From the NCBI RefSeq assembly GCF_017873395.1, contig NZ_JAGGKC010000028.1:1-56774 (forward strand): 56,774 bases of DNA, given 5' to 3'. Positions 33,772-41,724 of the stretch are shown one piece after another (the first letter of the stretch is position 1; the number at the start of each line of letters is the position of its first letter). A program made the translations under genes and the position numbers. The notes under the pieces are model-generated. The model saw only the letters and a list, made by a program, of their open reading frames with translations, made no database searches and had not been told where the DNA came from. Source of the stretch: Youngiibacter multivorans. GTDB taxonomy: Bacteria > Bacillota > Clostridia > Clostridiales > Clostridiaceae.

Positions 33772-35241
33772 CTACAATCCATATGCCTTCATCTTCTCAT
33801 AAAGGCTGGTTCTGCTTATATCAAGTTTCAGTGCAGCCCTGAGCTTGTTTCCTTTAAATTCTTCAAGGGCATCTTTTATCGCCTTTTTTTCGATTTCCTG
33901 GGTTATTTCCTTCAGCGAGCCTTCCATCCTGATTGGCACTATCCTTCCACCTGCATGATTGTCATGCCTGGATACGCTTTGGGTAATGTATCTGGGCAGC
34001 TGTTCGATTCCAATGGCTGCCTGCTTGTCAACAAGGTTCAGTGCCCGTTCTATAAGGTTACCCAGTTCCCTGATGTTACCAGGCCAATCGTAGGCAGAGA
34101 GGGCAGTCATGGCATCATCTGAAATATCAGTGACGTGGCGTTCCATTTCAGAAGAGATGCTCTTCATTAAATGTCTGGCAAGAACAGGAATATCTTCCTT
34201 CCTTTCCCTAAGTGAGGGTATCTGTATGTTGATTACATTAAGCCTGTAATAAAGGTCTTCCCTGAAGGTCTTCAGCTTTATCATCTCTTCAAGGTTCCTG
34301 TTGGTTGCAGCGATTATCCTGACATCAACCTTCTGGCTCTTTGTTGCGCCTATCCTTTCAATTTCCCTTTCCTGTATGACCCTCAGAAGCTTCACCTGCA
34401 TCGGCAGGGGAAGATCACCTATTTCATCAAGGAAAATGGTGCTCTTGTCAGCAAGCTCGAATTTTCCTGGCTTGCCGCCTTTCTTGGCTCCCGTGAACGC
34501 CCCCGATTCATATCCGAAAAGCTCAGATTCAAGCAGTTCGCTTGGGATGGATCCGCAGTTAACCTTTATCAGGGGATACTGGCTTCTCGGGCTTGCATTG
34601 TGTATCGCATGCGCGAAAAGCTCTTTACCGGTTCCACTTTCTCCAAGGATCAGCACATTGGACTTTGAGGGGCTAACCTTCATCGCCAGATCCTTTGCTC
34701 TCTTCATTGGAAGGCTTTCGCCAACAATGTTTTCAAAAGTATAGTTTCCTCCAAGGGCTTTCCTGAGCTCTGTCTTGTAGAACTCAAGCTGCTTTTCCAT
34801 TGACTGTACGTGTTTGACATAAGAATCAAGCTCTGAAATGTCCCTGAATATTACCGATCCTACTGCGCCAACAAGCTTGTCGTTGTGGTACAGGGGAATC
34901 CTGTCAGCAACCATGAGGTTGCCCTTGATCTCCTGGATGTCGCCGATTTCCTTCTGCTCGGTCTGAGCCACGATATGCATCCTGGTGTTCTCGATGATCT
35001 CCGTAACATGCCTGCCTACTGCGTACTCCTGAGTCACACCCACGAATTCACAGTAGCTTTTGGTCATCATTATTATGTAGCCTTCAGTATCAACTACAAC
35101 CATCCAATTATACAGCTTGTCGAATATCTGCCTGTATAGATTGAACATGAACTTGAGCTCAGGAGTAAATTCAGCTATTTCATTATGTTCTTCCCTGAAG
35201 AAGTTCAGCTTCAGATATTCATCTTTCCTTACTATTGACAC
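33772..35241 (-). CDS. Sigma-54-dependent transcriptional activator with PAS domain
   Basis: A 489-residue enhancer-binding protein. A PAS domain (about 36-135) probably senses a small molecule or redox state. The AAA+ domain has Walker A GESGTGKE (200-207) and the sigma-54 contact loop GAFTGA (247-252). A Fis-type helix-turn-helix ends the protein (KLRAALKLDISRTSLYEKMK). It lies between two genes that both have sigma-54 promoters, the CoA-transferase operon and the thiolase gene, so it probably activates both in response to a substrate such as a hydroxy acid or its CoA ester. The start is GTG with GAGGTG five bases upstream. No signal-transfer Asp (receiver) domain is present. Confidence 0.93.
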   Translation of the reverse strand: MSIVRKDEYLKLNFFREEHNEIAEFTPELKFMFNLYRQIFDKLYNWMVVVDTEGYIIMMTKSYCEFVGVTQEYAVGRHVTEIIENTRMHIVAQTEQKEIGDIQEIKGNLMVADRIPLYHNDKLVGAVGSVIFRDISELDSYVKHVQSMEKQLEFYKTELRKALGGNYTFENIVGESLPMKRAKDLAMKVSPSKSNVLILGESGTGKELFAHAIHNASPRSQYPLIKVNCGSIPSELLESELFGYESGAFTGAKKGGKPGKFELADKSTIFLDEIGDLPLPMQVKLLRVIQEREIERIGATKSQKVDVRIIAATNRNLEEMIKLKTFREDLYYRLNVINIQIPSLRERKEDIPVLARHLMKSISSEMERHVTDISDDAMTALSAYDWPGNIRELGNLIERALNLVDKQAAIGIEQLPRYITQSVSRHDNHAGGRIVPIRMEGSLKEITQEIEKKAIKDALEEFKGNKLRAALKLDISRTSLYEKMKAYGL

Positions 35242-35374
35242 TGTCCCACCTCAATCTTATTGTATTAAGCCATAGGCCATTTCTTTAATGATACTATTAA
35301 TTCTATTTCATTATATCATTTTCAAGAAAAGTTATGTAATCGATATCTTCTGGAGCGTAACAATATCAGAGTAT

Positions 35375-35397
35375 AAAAAAAGAGGGCAAATGCCCTC
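35375..35397 (-). terminator. Terminator of the thiolase gene
   Basis: Stem GAGGGC/GCCCTC (35382-35397) with a four-base loop, followed on the minus strand by a run of seven to eight T residues, about 30 bases past the thiolase stop. Confidence 0.85.
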
Positions 35398-35429
35398 CAA
35401 ACTATGCGGTAATATCAAATAAAATTAAA

Positions 35430-36608
35430 TTATCTTCTGACTATGACTGTTGTTCCCATTCCTCCGCCTATGCAGAGAGTTGCAAGCCCTAAGTTAACAT
35501 CTCTCTTCTTCATCTCATGGAGAAGGGTGATAAGTATCCTTGCTCCTGAGGCTCCTACAGGATGACCGAGGGAGATTGCTCCGCCATTGACATTTACCTT
35601 GTCTTTGTTCCACTTGAGTTCCTTGCCTACAGCAAGGGACTGGGCTGCAAAGGCCTCATTAGCCTCGATAAGGTCCATGTCATCTATAGTGAGTCCAGCC
35701 TTTTCAAGTGCCTTTCTCGATGAAGGTACAGGGCCTATTCCCATTATGGATGGATCCACTCCTGCGCTTGCAAAAGAAACTATTGTAGCCAATGGAGTTA
35801 CTCCAAGCTCTTCAGCCTTTTCCTTTGACATCAGAACCAGAGCAGCCGCTCCATCATTTATTCCTGATGCATTTGCAGCAGTTACTGTACCATCCTTCTT
35901 GAACGCAGGTTTGAGCTTTGCCAATCCTTCGACTGTGACTCCCTTCTTGGGGAACTCATCAGTGTCAACAACCTTGGGATCACCCTTTCTTTGCGGGATA
36001 AGAACAGGTACTATCTCATCCTTGAATTTTCCTTCTTCAATTGCCTTCTCAGCCTTGTTCTGGCTCCATGCCGCGAATTCATCCTGATCTTCGCGGGTAA
36101 TGGAGTACTTTTCCGCAAGATTTTCAGCTGTGACGCCCATATGATAGTTGTTGAAAACATCTGTCAGAGCATCCTTTATCAGGGAATCCACTGCCTTGTC
36201 GTCTCCCATCCTCATACCGAATCTGGCAGAGGGAAGAAGGTAAGGGGACATGCTCATGTTTTCGGTTCCACCTACAACAACTATGTCATTTTCACCTGAC
36301 ATGATGGTCTGGGCTCCCAATGCAACAGTCTTGAGTCCTGAACCGCAGAGCATGTTGATTGTAACTGCGGGAACCTCCTGTGGAATACCGGCCTTCATCG
36401 CTGCCTGTCTTGCTACACCCTGACCCAGTCCTGCCTGGAGAATGCAACCAAGATAAACATCCTGCACCTGGTCAGGAGTGATCCCTGCCCTTGACACCGC
36501 TTCTTTGACTGCTGCCGCTGCCAGGTCTACCGCTGATACATCCTTGAACTGGCCGCCGAAGCTGCCGATTGCAGTCCTTACACCGCTGGCTATTACTACT
36601 TCTCTCAT
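35430..36608 (-). CDS. thlA: Acetyl-CoA acetyltransferase (thiolase)
   Basis: Cleaves acetoacetyl-CoA with CoA to two acetyl-CoA, or condenses in the reverse direction. The 392-residue protein has the nucleophilic Cys88 (NMLCGSGLKT), the GHPVGASG motif with the catalytic His (about 349) and the second Cys in LCIGGGMG (about 379). The ATG at 36608 is preceded by AGGAGG at five bases; the frame is open upstream to 36704, but that stretch contains a sigma-54 promoter. It is monocistronic with its own terminator. Location next to the activator and opposite hbd suggests catabolism of 3-hydroxy/3-oxo acids as well as possible butyrate-type metabolism. Confidence 0.95.
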   Translation of the reverse strand: MREVVIASGVRTAIGSFGGQFKDVSAVDLAAAAVKEAVSRAGITPDQVQDVYLGCILQAGLGQGVARQAAMKAGIPQEVPAVTINMLCGSGLKTVALGAQTIMSGENDIVVVGGTENMSMSPYLLPSARFGMRMGDDKAVDSLIKDALTDVFNNYHMGVTAENLAEKYSITREDQDEFAAWSQNKAEKAIEEGKFKDEIVPVLIPQRKGDPKVVDTDEFPKKGVTVEGLAKLKPAFKKDGTVTAANASGINDGAAALVLMSKEKAEELGVTPLATIVSFASAGVDPSIMGIGPVPSSRKALEKAGLTIDDMDLIEANEAFAAQSLAVGKELKWNKDKVNVNGGAISLGHPVGASGARILITLLHEMKKRDVNLGLATLCIGGGMGTTVIVRR

Positions 36609-36647
36609 TTCTACCTCCTGAAACATATTTTTATTGGCAATACCTTT

Positions 36648-36666
36648 ATAGCAATTCTTATGCCAA
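36648..36666 (-). promoter_or_regulatory. Sigma-54 (-24/-12) promoter of the thiolase gene
   Basis: The minus strand reads TTGGCATAAGAATTGCTAT: GG and GC are separated by exactly ten bases and the only departure from TGGCAC-N5-TTGCW is T for C at the sixth position. The predicted start near 36640 leaves about 30 bases to the ATG, a layout nearly identical to the CoA-transferase promoter. Confidence 0.75.
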
Positions 36667-36739
36667 CTATGTATACGACTACAAAAATATGAATGTTTTT
36701 TCATGTATTTATTTCTAAACCTTTACATCTGACTTTTTT

Positions 36740-36768
36740 TTGAATATAGTCATTTTAGATACTATATC
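36740..36768 (+). promoter_or_regulatory. Possible sigma-A promoter of hbd
   Basis: TTGAAT (36740-36745), 17-base spacer, TATATC (36763-36768). The match is moderate, but it lies 44 bases before the hbd start codon. Confidence 0.4.
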
Positions 36769-36792
36769 GAAAGGGGTGAAGAAAGTCAGGTG

Positions 36793-36811
36793 ATGGTTAT
36801 GCCATAACCTG
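36793..36811 (+). promoter_or_regulatory. Palindrome and mini-frame at the hbd start
   Basis: GGTTATG (36795-36801), C, CATAACC (36803-36809) is a perfect 15-base hairpin just before the hbd ATG, where a ribosome site would be expected. The same bases encode a five-codon frame, ATG-Val-Met-Pro-stop (36793-36807), ending four bases before the hbd ATG. It could be an operator, a translation block, or a reinitiation leader. Confidence 0.4.
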
Positions 36812-37660
36812 ATGAAAGGTATGAAAGTATTCGTTGTTGGAGCAGGAACCATGGGATCGGGCATTGCCCAGGCATTTGCGCAGGGTGGCTGGGAAGTAGG
36901 CATGTACGACGTTGCCGAAGGATTCGCAAGAAAGAGTCTTTCAGGCATGCTTGGAAGGCTTGCAAAGCAGGTTGAAAAAGGAAAGCTTTCGCAGGAAGAG
37001 TGTGACAGGATATCGGGGAGCCTGAAGGTTTACGATGATCTTTCTGGCGCAGCAGACTGTGACCTGGTGCTTGAGGCAGTAGTTGAGAAGATGGAGGTCA
37101 AGAAGGCACTTTTCAAGGATCTGGATTCGATTTGCAATGATACAGCCATTTTCGCTTCAAACACTTCATCCCTGTCAATAACTGAAATGGCTTCAGCTAC
37201 AAAGAATCCAGGAAGAGTAATTGGAATGCACTTCTTCAATCCGGCACCAGTCATGAAGCTCGTTGAAATCATCCGGGGCCAGCTGGCTGATGCGGAGACC
37301 TTCAAGCGTGCAGTTGAATTTGCAAAGACAATTGGTAAAGATCCTGTAGAGGTTACAGAAGGTCCAGGCTTCGTAGTCAACAGGATACTCATCCCGATGA
37401 TAAACGAAGCGATCGGAGTCCTTGCAGATGGCTTCGCCTCAGTTGAAGACATAGACAAGGCAATGAAGCTGGGAGCTAACCATCCTATGGGACCTTTGGC
37501 GCTGTCAGACCTTATCGGGAATGACATAATCCTTGCGATCATGGAAGTTCTCCATAAGGAAATGGGAACAGACAAATACGCTCCGCATCCGCTTCTTAGA
37601 AAGATGGTAAGGGCAGGACTGCTCGGAAAGAAGACAGGAAGGGGATTCTACCAGTATTGA
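36812..37660 (+). CDS. hbd: 3-hydroxybutyryl-CoA dehydrogenase
   Basis: Interconverts (S)-3-hydroxybutyryl-CoA and acetoacetyl-CoA. The 282-residue protein has the Rossmann motif VVGAGTMGSGIAQAFAQ at the N-terminus, the SNTSSLSIT segment with catalytic Ser, HFFNPAPVMKLVEII with the catalytic His, and PGFVVNRILIPMINEA. The start could be the ATG at 36812 or at 36821; neither has a normal ribosome site and a stop codon in frame closes off longer options. It is divergent from the thiolase gene. No crotonase or butyryl-CoA dehydrogenase gene is in the window, so a full butyrate pathway is not shown here. Confidence 0.95.
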   Translation: MKGMKVFVVGAGTMGSGIAQAFAQGGWEVGMYDVAEGFARKSLSGMLGRLAKQVEKGKLSQEECDRISGSLKVYDDLSGAADCDLVLEAVVEKMEVKKALFKDLDSICNDTAIFASNTSSLSITEMASATKNPGRVIGMHFFNPAPVMKLVEIIRGQLADAETFKRAVEFAKTIGKDPVEVTEGPGFVVNRILIPMINEAIGVLADGFASVEDIDKAMKLGANHPMGPLALSDLIGNDIILAIMEVLHKEMGTDKYAPHPLLRKMVRAGLLGKKTGRGFYQY

Positions 37661-37668
37661 CCAATATG

Positions 37669-37695
37669 GGCCGCATCATTGCGGCTCTTTTGTTT
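37669..37695 (+). terminator. Terminator of hbd
   Basis: Stem GCCGCA (37670-37675) / TGCGGC (37680-37685) with loop TCAT, followed by TCTTTTGTTTT. Confidence 0.8.
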
Positions 37696-37782
37696 TATTC
37701 TTAATACTGATATCAGTTCATCTGACCGTATGGTTACAAATTTGTAAATTAACTGTTTTGAAATATATTTCTATATATTTTG

Positions 37783-37791
37783 TGTTACTAT
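37783..37791 (+). promoter_or_regulatory. Extended -10 promoter of the candidate structured RNA
   Basis: TGTTACTAT fits the extended -10 form TGnTATAAT with one change. A start near 37797-37798 would begin the RNA exactly at the proposed closing helix. Confidence 0.45.
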
Positions 37792-37796
37792 GTAAT

Positions 37797-37978
37797 AGAG
37801 CGGTTGAAACTGCCTTAAATAGCACTGTTGAGCGCCTCTTATTTAGACAGGGCTGAAAAGCGAAGATAAACCGAGAAAAACAGAGCCTGATGAAGATGAA
37901 ACCAGCGGCTAATATAAAAGCAGTTGGGATTACCTTAAAATGCAGTATTTAATACCATATCACGCTTTGAGATGCTCT
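37797..37978 (+). ncRNA. Candidate structured noncoding RNA or leader, about 180 nt
   Basis: The 356-base gap between hbd and the NfeD-like gene has no reading frame, but has the look of a folded RNA: purine-rich joins, GAAA-type loops (GGCTGAAAAGC at 37851-37861) and several long-range pairings. AGAGC (37797-37801) can close with GCTCT (37974-37978); AACTGC (37808-37813) with GCAGTT (37920-37925); TAAATA (37816-37821) with TATTTA (37840-37845); CGGTT (37801-37805) with AACCG (37869-37873), the last crossing the second as a pseudoknot. Size and style remind me of the raiA-motif RNA of Firmicutes, but I cannot confirm the family. No terminator separates it from the NfeD-like gene, so it could also be a leader. 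Confidence 0.45.
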
Positions 37979-38016
37979 CTTATGCTGATATAATAAGACA
38001 CAAGGAGGGATGAAAC

Positions 38017-38439
38017 TTGAATTGGATTTGGTTGGTACTGATCATTGTCGTCGTAGCTTTTGACGTTGTAACCAGCAATGTGCTGCTGTCCTGGCTTATG
38101 GTGGGATTTGTCGCTGCATGGCTGGCAGGATTCTATGTTGAATTCACTTACCAGGTCCTGATAGCGGTTGTTCTTGGAATTGTATTCCTTGGAATAGGAA
38201 ACAGCATTTCTGAAAAGTACATACGCAACAGGATTAAGAACGAACCCATACTCGTAGACAAGATAGTGGGGCAGGTCTTCATTGCTGAGGACAAGATCGA
38301 AAGGACATCACAGCAGAAGATCAACGGTATTTACTGGGCTATAGTGAACGATGGAGAGACCATTCTGCCTGGCGAGAGCTTCAGGGTAGTCGGTATAAAA
38401 GAGAACAAGCTAACAGTCGTGAAGGAGGAAAAGAAGTAA
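38017..38439 (+). CDS. NfeD-like membrane protein
   Basis: A 140-residue short NfeD protein: two to three membrane spans (about 3-66) followed by a small soluble OB-fold domain (about 80-135, KIVGQVFIAEDKIERTSQQKI, GESFRVVGIKENKLTVVKE). NfeD proteins pair with stomatin/SPFH proteins, and the next gene, overlapping by one base (TAATG), is exactly that. They are thought to organise membrane microdomains; the detailed role is unknown. The start is TTG with AAGGAGG eight bases upstream; a nearby ATG at 38010 is in another frame. Confidence 0.88.
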   Translation: MNWIWLVLIIVVVAFDVVTSNVLLSWLMVGFVAAWLAGFYVEFTYQVLIAVVLGIVFLGIGNSISEKYIRNRIKNEPILVDKIVGQVFIAEDKIERTSQQKINGIYWAIVNDGETILPGESFRVVGIKENKLTVVKEEKK

Positions 38440-39380
38440 TGGAATACATCATCGGTTTTGCAATTCTGGCACTCATCATACTCATTGTCCTTTTGACAAG
38501 CATAAAGGTAGTCAACACAGGGTATGTCTTCGTACTTGAAAGATTCGGACAGTTCTACAGGGTTCTGCAGCCTGGATGGCACGTCATAATCCCATTCGCT
38601 GACTTTGTCAGAAGAAGGATATCTATGAAACAGCAGATACTCGACATACAGCCTCAGAATGTAATAACAAAGGACAACGTAAAGATATCCGTGGATAACG
38701 TAATATTCTATCAGGTACTGAACGCAAAGGATGCGGTCTACAACATAGAGAATTATGTATCAGGTATCATGTACTCGACAATCACCAATATGAGAAACAT
38801 AATCGGTGACATGACCCTTGACGAAGTTCTGGTAGGAAGAGACAAGATAAACCAGAAGCTTCTGAGCATAGTTGACTCGATAACTGATGCCTACGGAATC
38901 AAGATACTGTCAGTTGAAATCAAGAACATAGTTCCTCCTGAAGAAATCCAGAACGCCATGGAAAAGCAGATGAAGGCTGAAAGAGAGAAGAGAGCAGCCA
39001 TCCTCATAGCTGAAGGTGACAGGAACTCCAGTATAGCCAGGGCAGAAGGAGAAAAGCAGAGCAACATCCTCCGTGCAGAAGCGGAGAAGGAGTCCAACAT
39101 CAGAAGGGCTGAAGGACTCAGGGAATCACAGCTCCTCGAAGCTGAAGGTAAGGCGAGGGCAATCGATCTGATAGCCAAGGCTGAAGCACAGGCTATCATG
39201 GATGTCAACGGAGCAATCATAAATTCCGGAACTGACGCGAGAGTCATAGCTCTCAAGCAGGTAGAAGCTTTAAGGGATCTTTCAATGAATCCTGCAAACA
39301 AGCTCATACTCCCCGTAGATGCCATAGGCTCACTGGGAAGCATCGCAGCCATAGCAGATATCCTGAAGGGATCGAAGTAG
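38439..39380 (+). CDS. SPFH/band 7 (stomatin-like, slipin) membrane protein
   Basis: A 313-residue protein with one N-terminal membrane span (about 5-24), the SPFH domain (VNTGYVFVLERFGQFYRVLQPG to about residue 185), and a long charged helix rich in Ala-Glu repeats (about 170-255, such as GDRNSSIARAEGEKQ) expected to form a coiled coil that drives ring assembly. It is the stomatin partner of the preceding NfeD-like protein. Such pairs form membrane scaffolds linked to membrane protein quality control; no protease gene is adjacent. A terminator follows ten bases beyond the stop. Confidence 0.93.
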   Translation: MEYIIGFAILALIILIVLLTSIKVVNTGYVFVLERFGQFYRVLQPGWHVIIPFADFVRRRISMKQQILDIQPQNVITKDNVKISVDNVIFYQVLNAKDAVYNIENYVSGIMYSTITNMRNIIGDMTLDEVLVGRDKINQKLLSIVDSITDAYGIKILSVEIKNIVPPEEIQNAMEKQMKAEREKRAAILIAEGDRNSSIARAEGEKQSNILRAEAEKESNIRRAEGLRESQLLEAEGKARAIDLIAKAEAQAIMDVNGAIINSGTDARVIALKQVEALRDLSMNPANKLILPVDAIGSLGSIAAIADILKGSK

Positions 39381-39390
39381 AATTAAGGAC

Positions 39391-39420
39391 AAAAAGGACG
39401 GATTTCCGTCCTTTTTCTTT
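39391..39420 (+). terminator. Terminator after the stomatin gene
   Basis: Stem AAAAAGGACGGA (39391-39402) with its perfect complement at 39405-39416 and a minimal TT apex, so the terminal bases must open to form the loop; the T-run continues into CTTT. Confidence 0.85.
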
Positions 39421-39469
39421 ATTAAATGAAAGCCTGACTGTATAATCGACTTTGAGAGGATGTGGTCAT

Positions 39470-40198
39470 ATGGCAAAGACAGCGCTCGTAACAGGAGCAA
39501 GCGGTGGAATCGGCGGAGCTATTGCAAAAAGGCTGAGTGAGATGGGATATAGCCTTATCCTCATGTACGGGACCAATGATGCCGGCATAACGGCACTTAA
39601 GGAAACACTGTCAGGCAACCCAAATGTTGAAGTCATAAGCTGCGACTTCAAAGATGGTGCAAAAATGAATTCAGTCTCGAGATTGTTATCTGAGAAGCAT
39701 AAAGATGTTGAAGTTATAATACATGCAGCCGGCATATCGAAGCGGGAAATCTTCCATGAAATGTCCACGGAAGATTTCGAGAATCTGATTTCTGTAAACA
39801 TCAAGCCCCTTTACTATATCTCAAGGGCATTAATACCTATGATGATTGAAAAAGGCACTGGTGACATAATTTCAATATCATCTATCTGGGGTTCCAGGGC
39901 TGCATCCTTGGAGGTTGCGTATGCCATGACAAAAGGTGCTCTTGAACAATTCACGAGAGGCCTTGCAGCCGAGCTTTCGCACATGGGGGTGAGGGTTAAT
40001 GCCATAGCCCCTGGAGGTATAGACACCGAGATACTCTCAAACCTTTCAGTTTCAGAAAAGGATGAATTTCTTAGTGATATTCCCTTCAAGAGGCTTGGAC
40101 GTCCTGAAGAGATTGCAGACCTTGTTGAATTCCTGCTTACAAAAGGCAGATACATGACAGGCCAGGTAATAACCATTGACGGGGGATATACATTATAG
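39470..40198 (+). CDS. SDR family oxidoreductase (FabG-like)
   Basis: A 242-residue classical short-chain dehydrogenase: cofactor loop GASGGIG (8-14), catalytic Ser in SISSIWG, Tyr-Lys in YAMTK, and C-terminal GQVITIDGGYTL. In place of NNAG it has HAAG, as in several FabG paralogues such as YmfI. The substrate is unknown. The ATG at 39470 has GAGAGGA nine bases upstream; the TTG at 39452 in the same frame is less likely because it overlaps that site. TATAAT at 39441-39446 may be its -10. It is a single-gene unit ending in a hairpin. Confidence 0.85.
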   Translation: MAKTALVTGASGGIGGAIAKRLSEMGYSLILMYGTNDAGITALKETLSGNPNVEVISCDFKDGAKMNSVSRLLSEKHKDVEVIIHAAGISKREIFHEMSTEDFENLISVNIKPLYYISRALIPMMIEKGTGDIISISSIWGSRAASLEVAYAMTKGALEQFTRGLAAELSHMGVRVNAIAPGGIDTEILSNLSVSEKDEFLSDIPFKRLGRPEEIADLVEFLLTKGRYMTGQVITIDGGYTL

Positions 40199-40203
40199 AA
40201 ACT

Positions 40204-40230
40204 GACCTGGGAGTGAATTTCTCCCAGGTC
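40204..40230. terminator. Hairpin between convergent genes
   Basis: A 10-bp perfect stem (GACCTGGGAG 40204-40213, complement 40221-40230) with loop TGAATTT. Neither side has a proper T-run, so terminator strength is uncertain. Confidence 0.5.
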
Positions 40231-40239
40231 ATAATTAGC

Positions 40240-41724
40240 TTATAAGAACTTCACAGTGAATTCAATCCCCTTTGTTCCGTCAAGGGTAGTCACGTTCCTG
40301 ATTCCATATTCAAAGCCATGCTTATCAAGTATGTTCCTTACGATTGAAAGGCCGAGGCCTGAAGATCCTTTTACACGCTGTCTGGATTTGTCCTTCTTGA
40401 AGAACTGCACCCAGATGTTCTGAAGGTCCTCCTCGGAAATGAACGCCGGGCTGTTTGTAACCTTCAAGATAGGTCCCATGACGGATTCATCGTCTGTCAA
40501 ACTGATTGCTACTTTGCCATTCGTTCCGGTATAGGTTAGCGCATTCTTAAGTATGTTCCTCAATACTATCGTCATCTTCTCCTTGTCAGCCTCAATTTCC
40601 ACTTCAGGATATATCCAGGATTCTATTGTAAGGTCCTGCCTGATGCCCTTGAATGCAGATTCAGTCTCAGTAATCAGTTTGCTCAGGTCAAAGCGCATGA
40701 TATTCAGACTGAACGCCTCTGATTCAGTATATGAAAGCTCCAGCATATCTCTGATAAGCGCTTCCATGTTTCTTGATTCATCAAGGATTATTCCCAGATA
40801 TTCCTTTGAGTCATCAATGACGACACCGTCAAGTATACCTTCAGCATAACCCTGTATAAGTGCAAGTGGTGTCTTCAGCTCATGGGATATGTCCCTTATG
40901 AAGTTTTTCCTCTGGTCTTCAAGCATGTCTTTCCGGTTAAGGTCCTCCTCAAGCAGAAGGTTCTTGGATTTAAGGTCTTCAAGCGCCAGCTGAAGGTTGG
41001 ATGAAAGTGATGTAAGGCATCTGTCAAGGTCTCCAATCTCATCTGACCTTTTTGATGTGTCCCTTTCGACAAAGCTGAGGGATGCAAGCTTTGAAGCATC
41101 CTTTGCAAGCTTTCTCAGAGGCTTTGTGACCATCTTTGATACCACAACCGAAATCATGGCAGTCACAATGAGACCGCCTATGAAGAGGTATATGAAGAAT
41201 TGCTTGATGGTTTCAGCCGACTCCCTGATCGGAATCATGGAGGATATGGATATAGCGATTGAATCGTCTATGGCAAGTACTGAAACAGGGACTGCAGAAA
41301 GGAAATATTTTATTCCTCTTGTCTCCTCCACATACTCCCTTGAAATTCCTGAAGTTCCGTACAATTCGTCCTTAACGGCTTCATTCAGTGCAATGTCATT
41401 GAAGAAGCTTCTGAGTATGTAGATGGAATTTTCATCGACATTTCCGCCTTTGGATGACATATACATAAGGTCGCCGGATCTGGTGTATATGAAAAGCCTT
41501 GCGGAATTCTTAGCCTCGTAGTCTGTTATGTCTCCAATGAAGCTTTCAGGCGAGCGGGGAGTGACCTCGGAAAATTCTACAAGATTCTCCCATAAGGCCT
41601 TCCTCTTGACATTCTCATAGTAGGTTTCAAAATAAAGGGTCATGAACAGCATGGAAAGCAGAAGGAGTGACGATACCATGACTGTGGTCAGAAATGCAAG
41701 CTTGTTGGTTATCGACCTAAACAT
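40240..41724 (-). CDS. Sensor histidine kinase
   Basis: A 494-residue membrane kinase: span 1 (about 9-31), an external domain of about 140 residues with no recognisable ligand motif, span 2 (about 175-197), HAMP (about 198-250), dimerisation domain with phospho-acceptor His281 (DISHELKTPLAL), and a catalytic domain with the N-box RNILKNALTYTG and G2-box SSGLGLSIV. It overlaps the response regulator gene by eight bases, so the two form one two-component system. The stimulus is unknown; organisation is like envelope-stress sensors. Confidence 0.93.
   Translation of the reverse strand: MFRSITNKLAFLTTVMVSSLLLLSMLFMTLYFETYYENVKRKALWENLVEFSEVTPRSPESFIGDITDYEAKNSARLFIYTRSGDLMYMSSKGGNVDENSIYILRSFFNDIALNEAVKDELYGTSGISREYVEETRGIKYFLSAVPVSVLAIDDSIAISISSMIPIRESAETIKQFFIYLFIGGLIVTAMISVVVSKMVTKPLRKLAKDASKLASLSFVERDTSKRSDEIGDLDRCLTSLSSNLQLALEDLKSKNLLLEEDLNRKDMLEDQRKNFIRDISHELKTPLALIQGYAEGILDGVVIDDSKEYLGIILDESRNMEALIRDMLELSYTESEAFSLNIMRFDLSKLITETESAFKGIRQDLTIESWIYPEVEIEADKEKMTIVLRNILKNALTYTGTNGKVAISLTDDESVMGPILKVTNSPAFISEEDLQNIWVQFFKKDKSRQRVKGSSGLGLSIVRNILDKHGFEYGIRNVTTLDGTKGIEFTVKFL

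Noticed and set aside
36609..36704. Longer start of the thiolase gene (32 extra residues)
   Set aside because: The segment holds the sigma-54 promoter; the ATG at 36608 has AGGAGG and gives the standard 392-residue thiolase.
37661..38016. Hidden small protein gene in the hbd-nfeD gap
   Set aside because: All frames are broken and none has a ribosome site except the one for the NfeD-like gene itself; RNA structure explains the stretch better.
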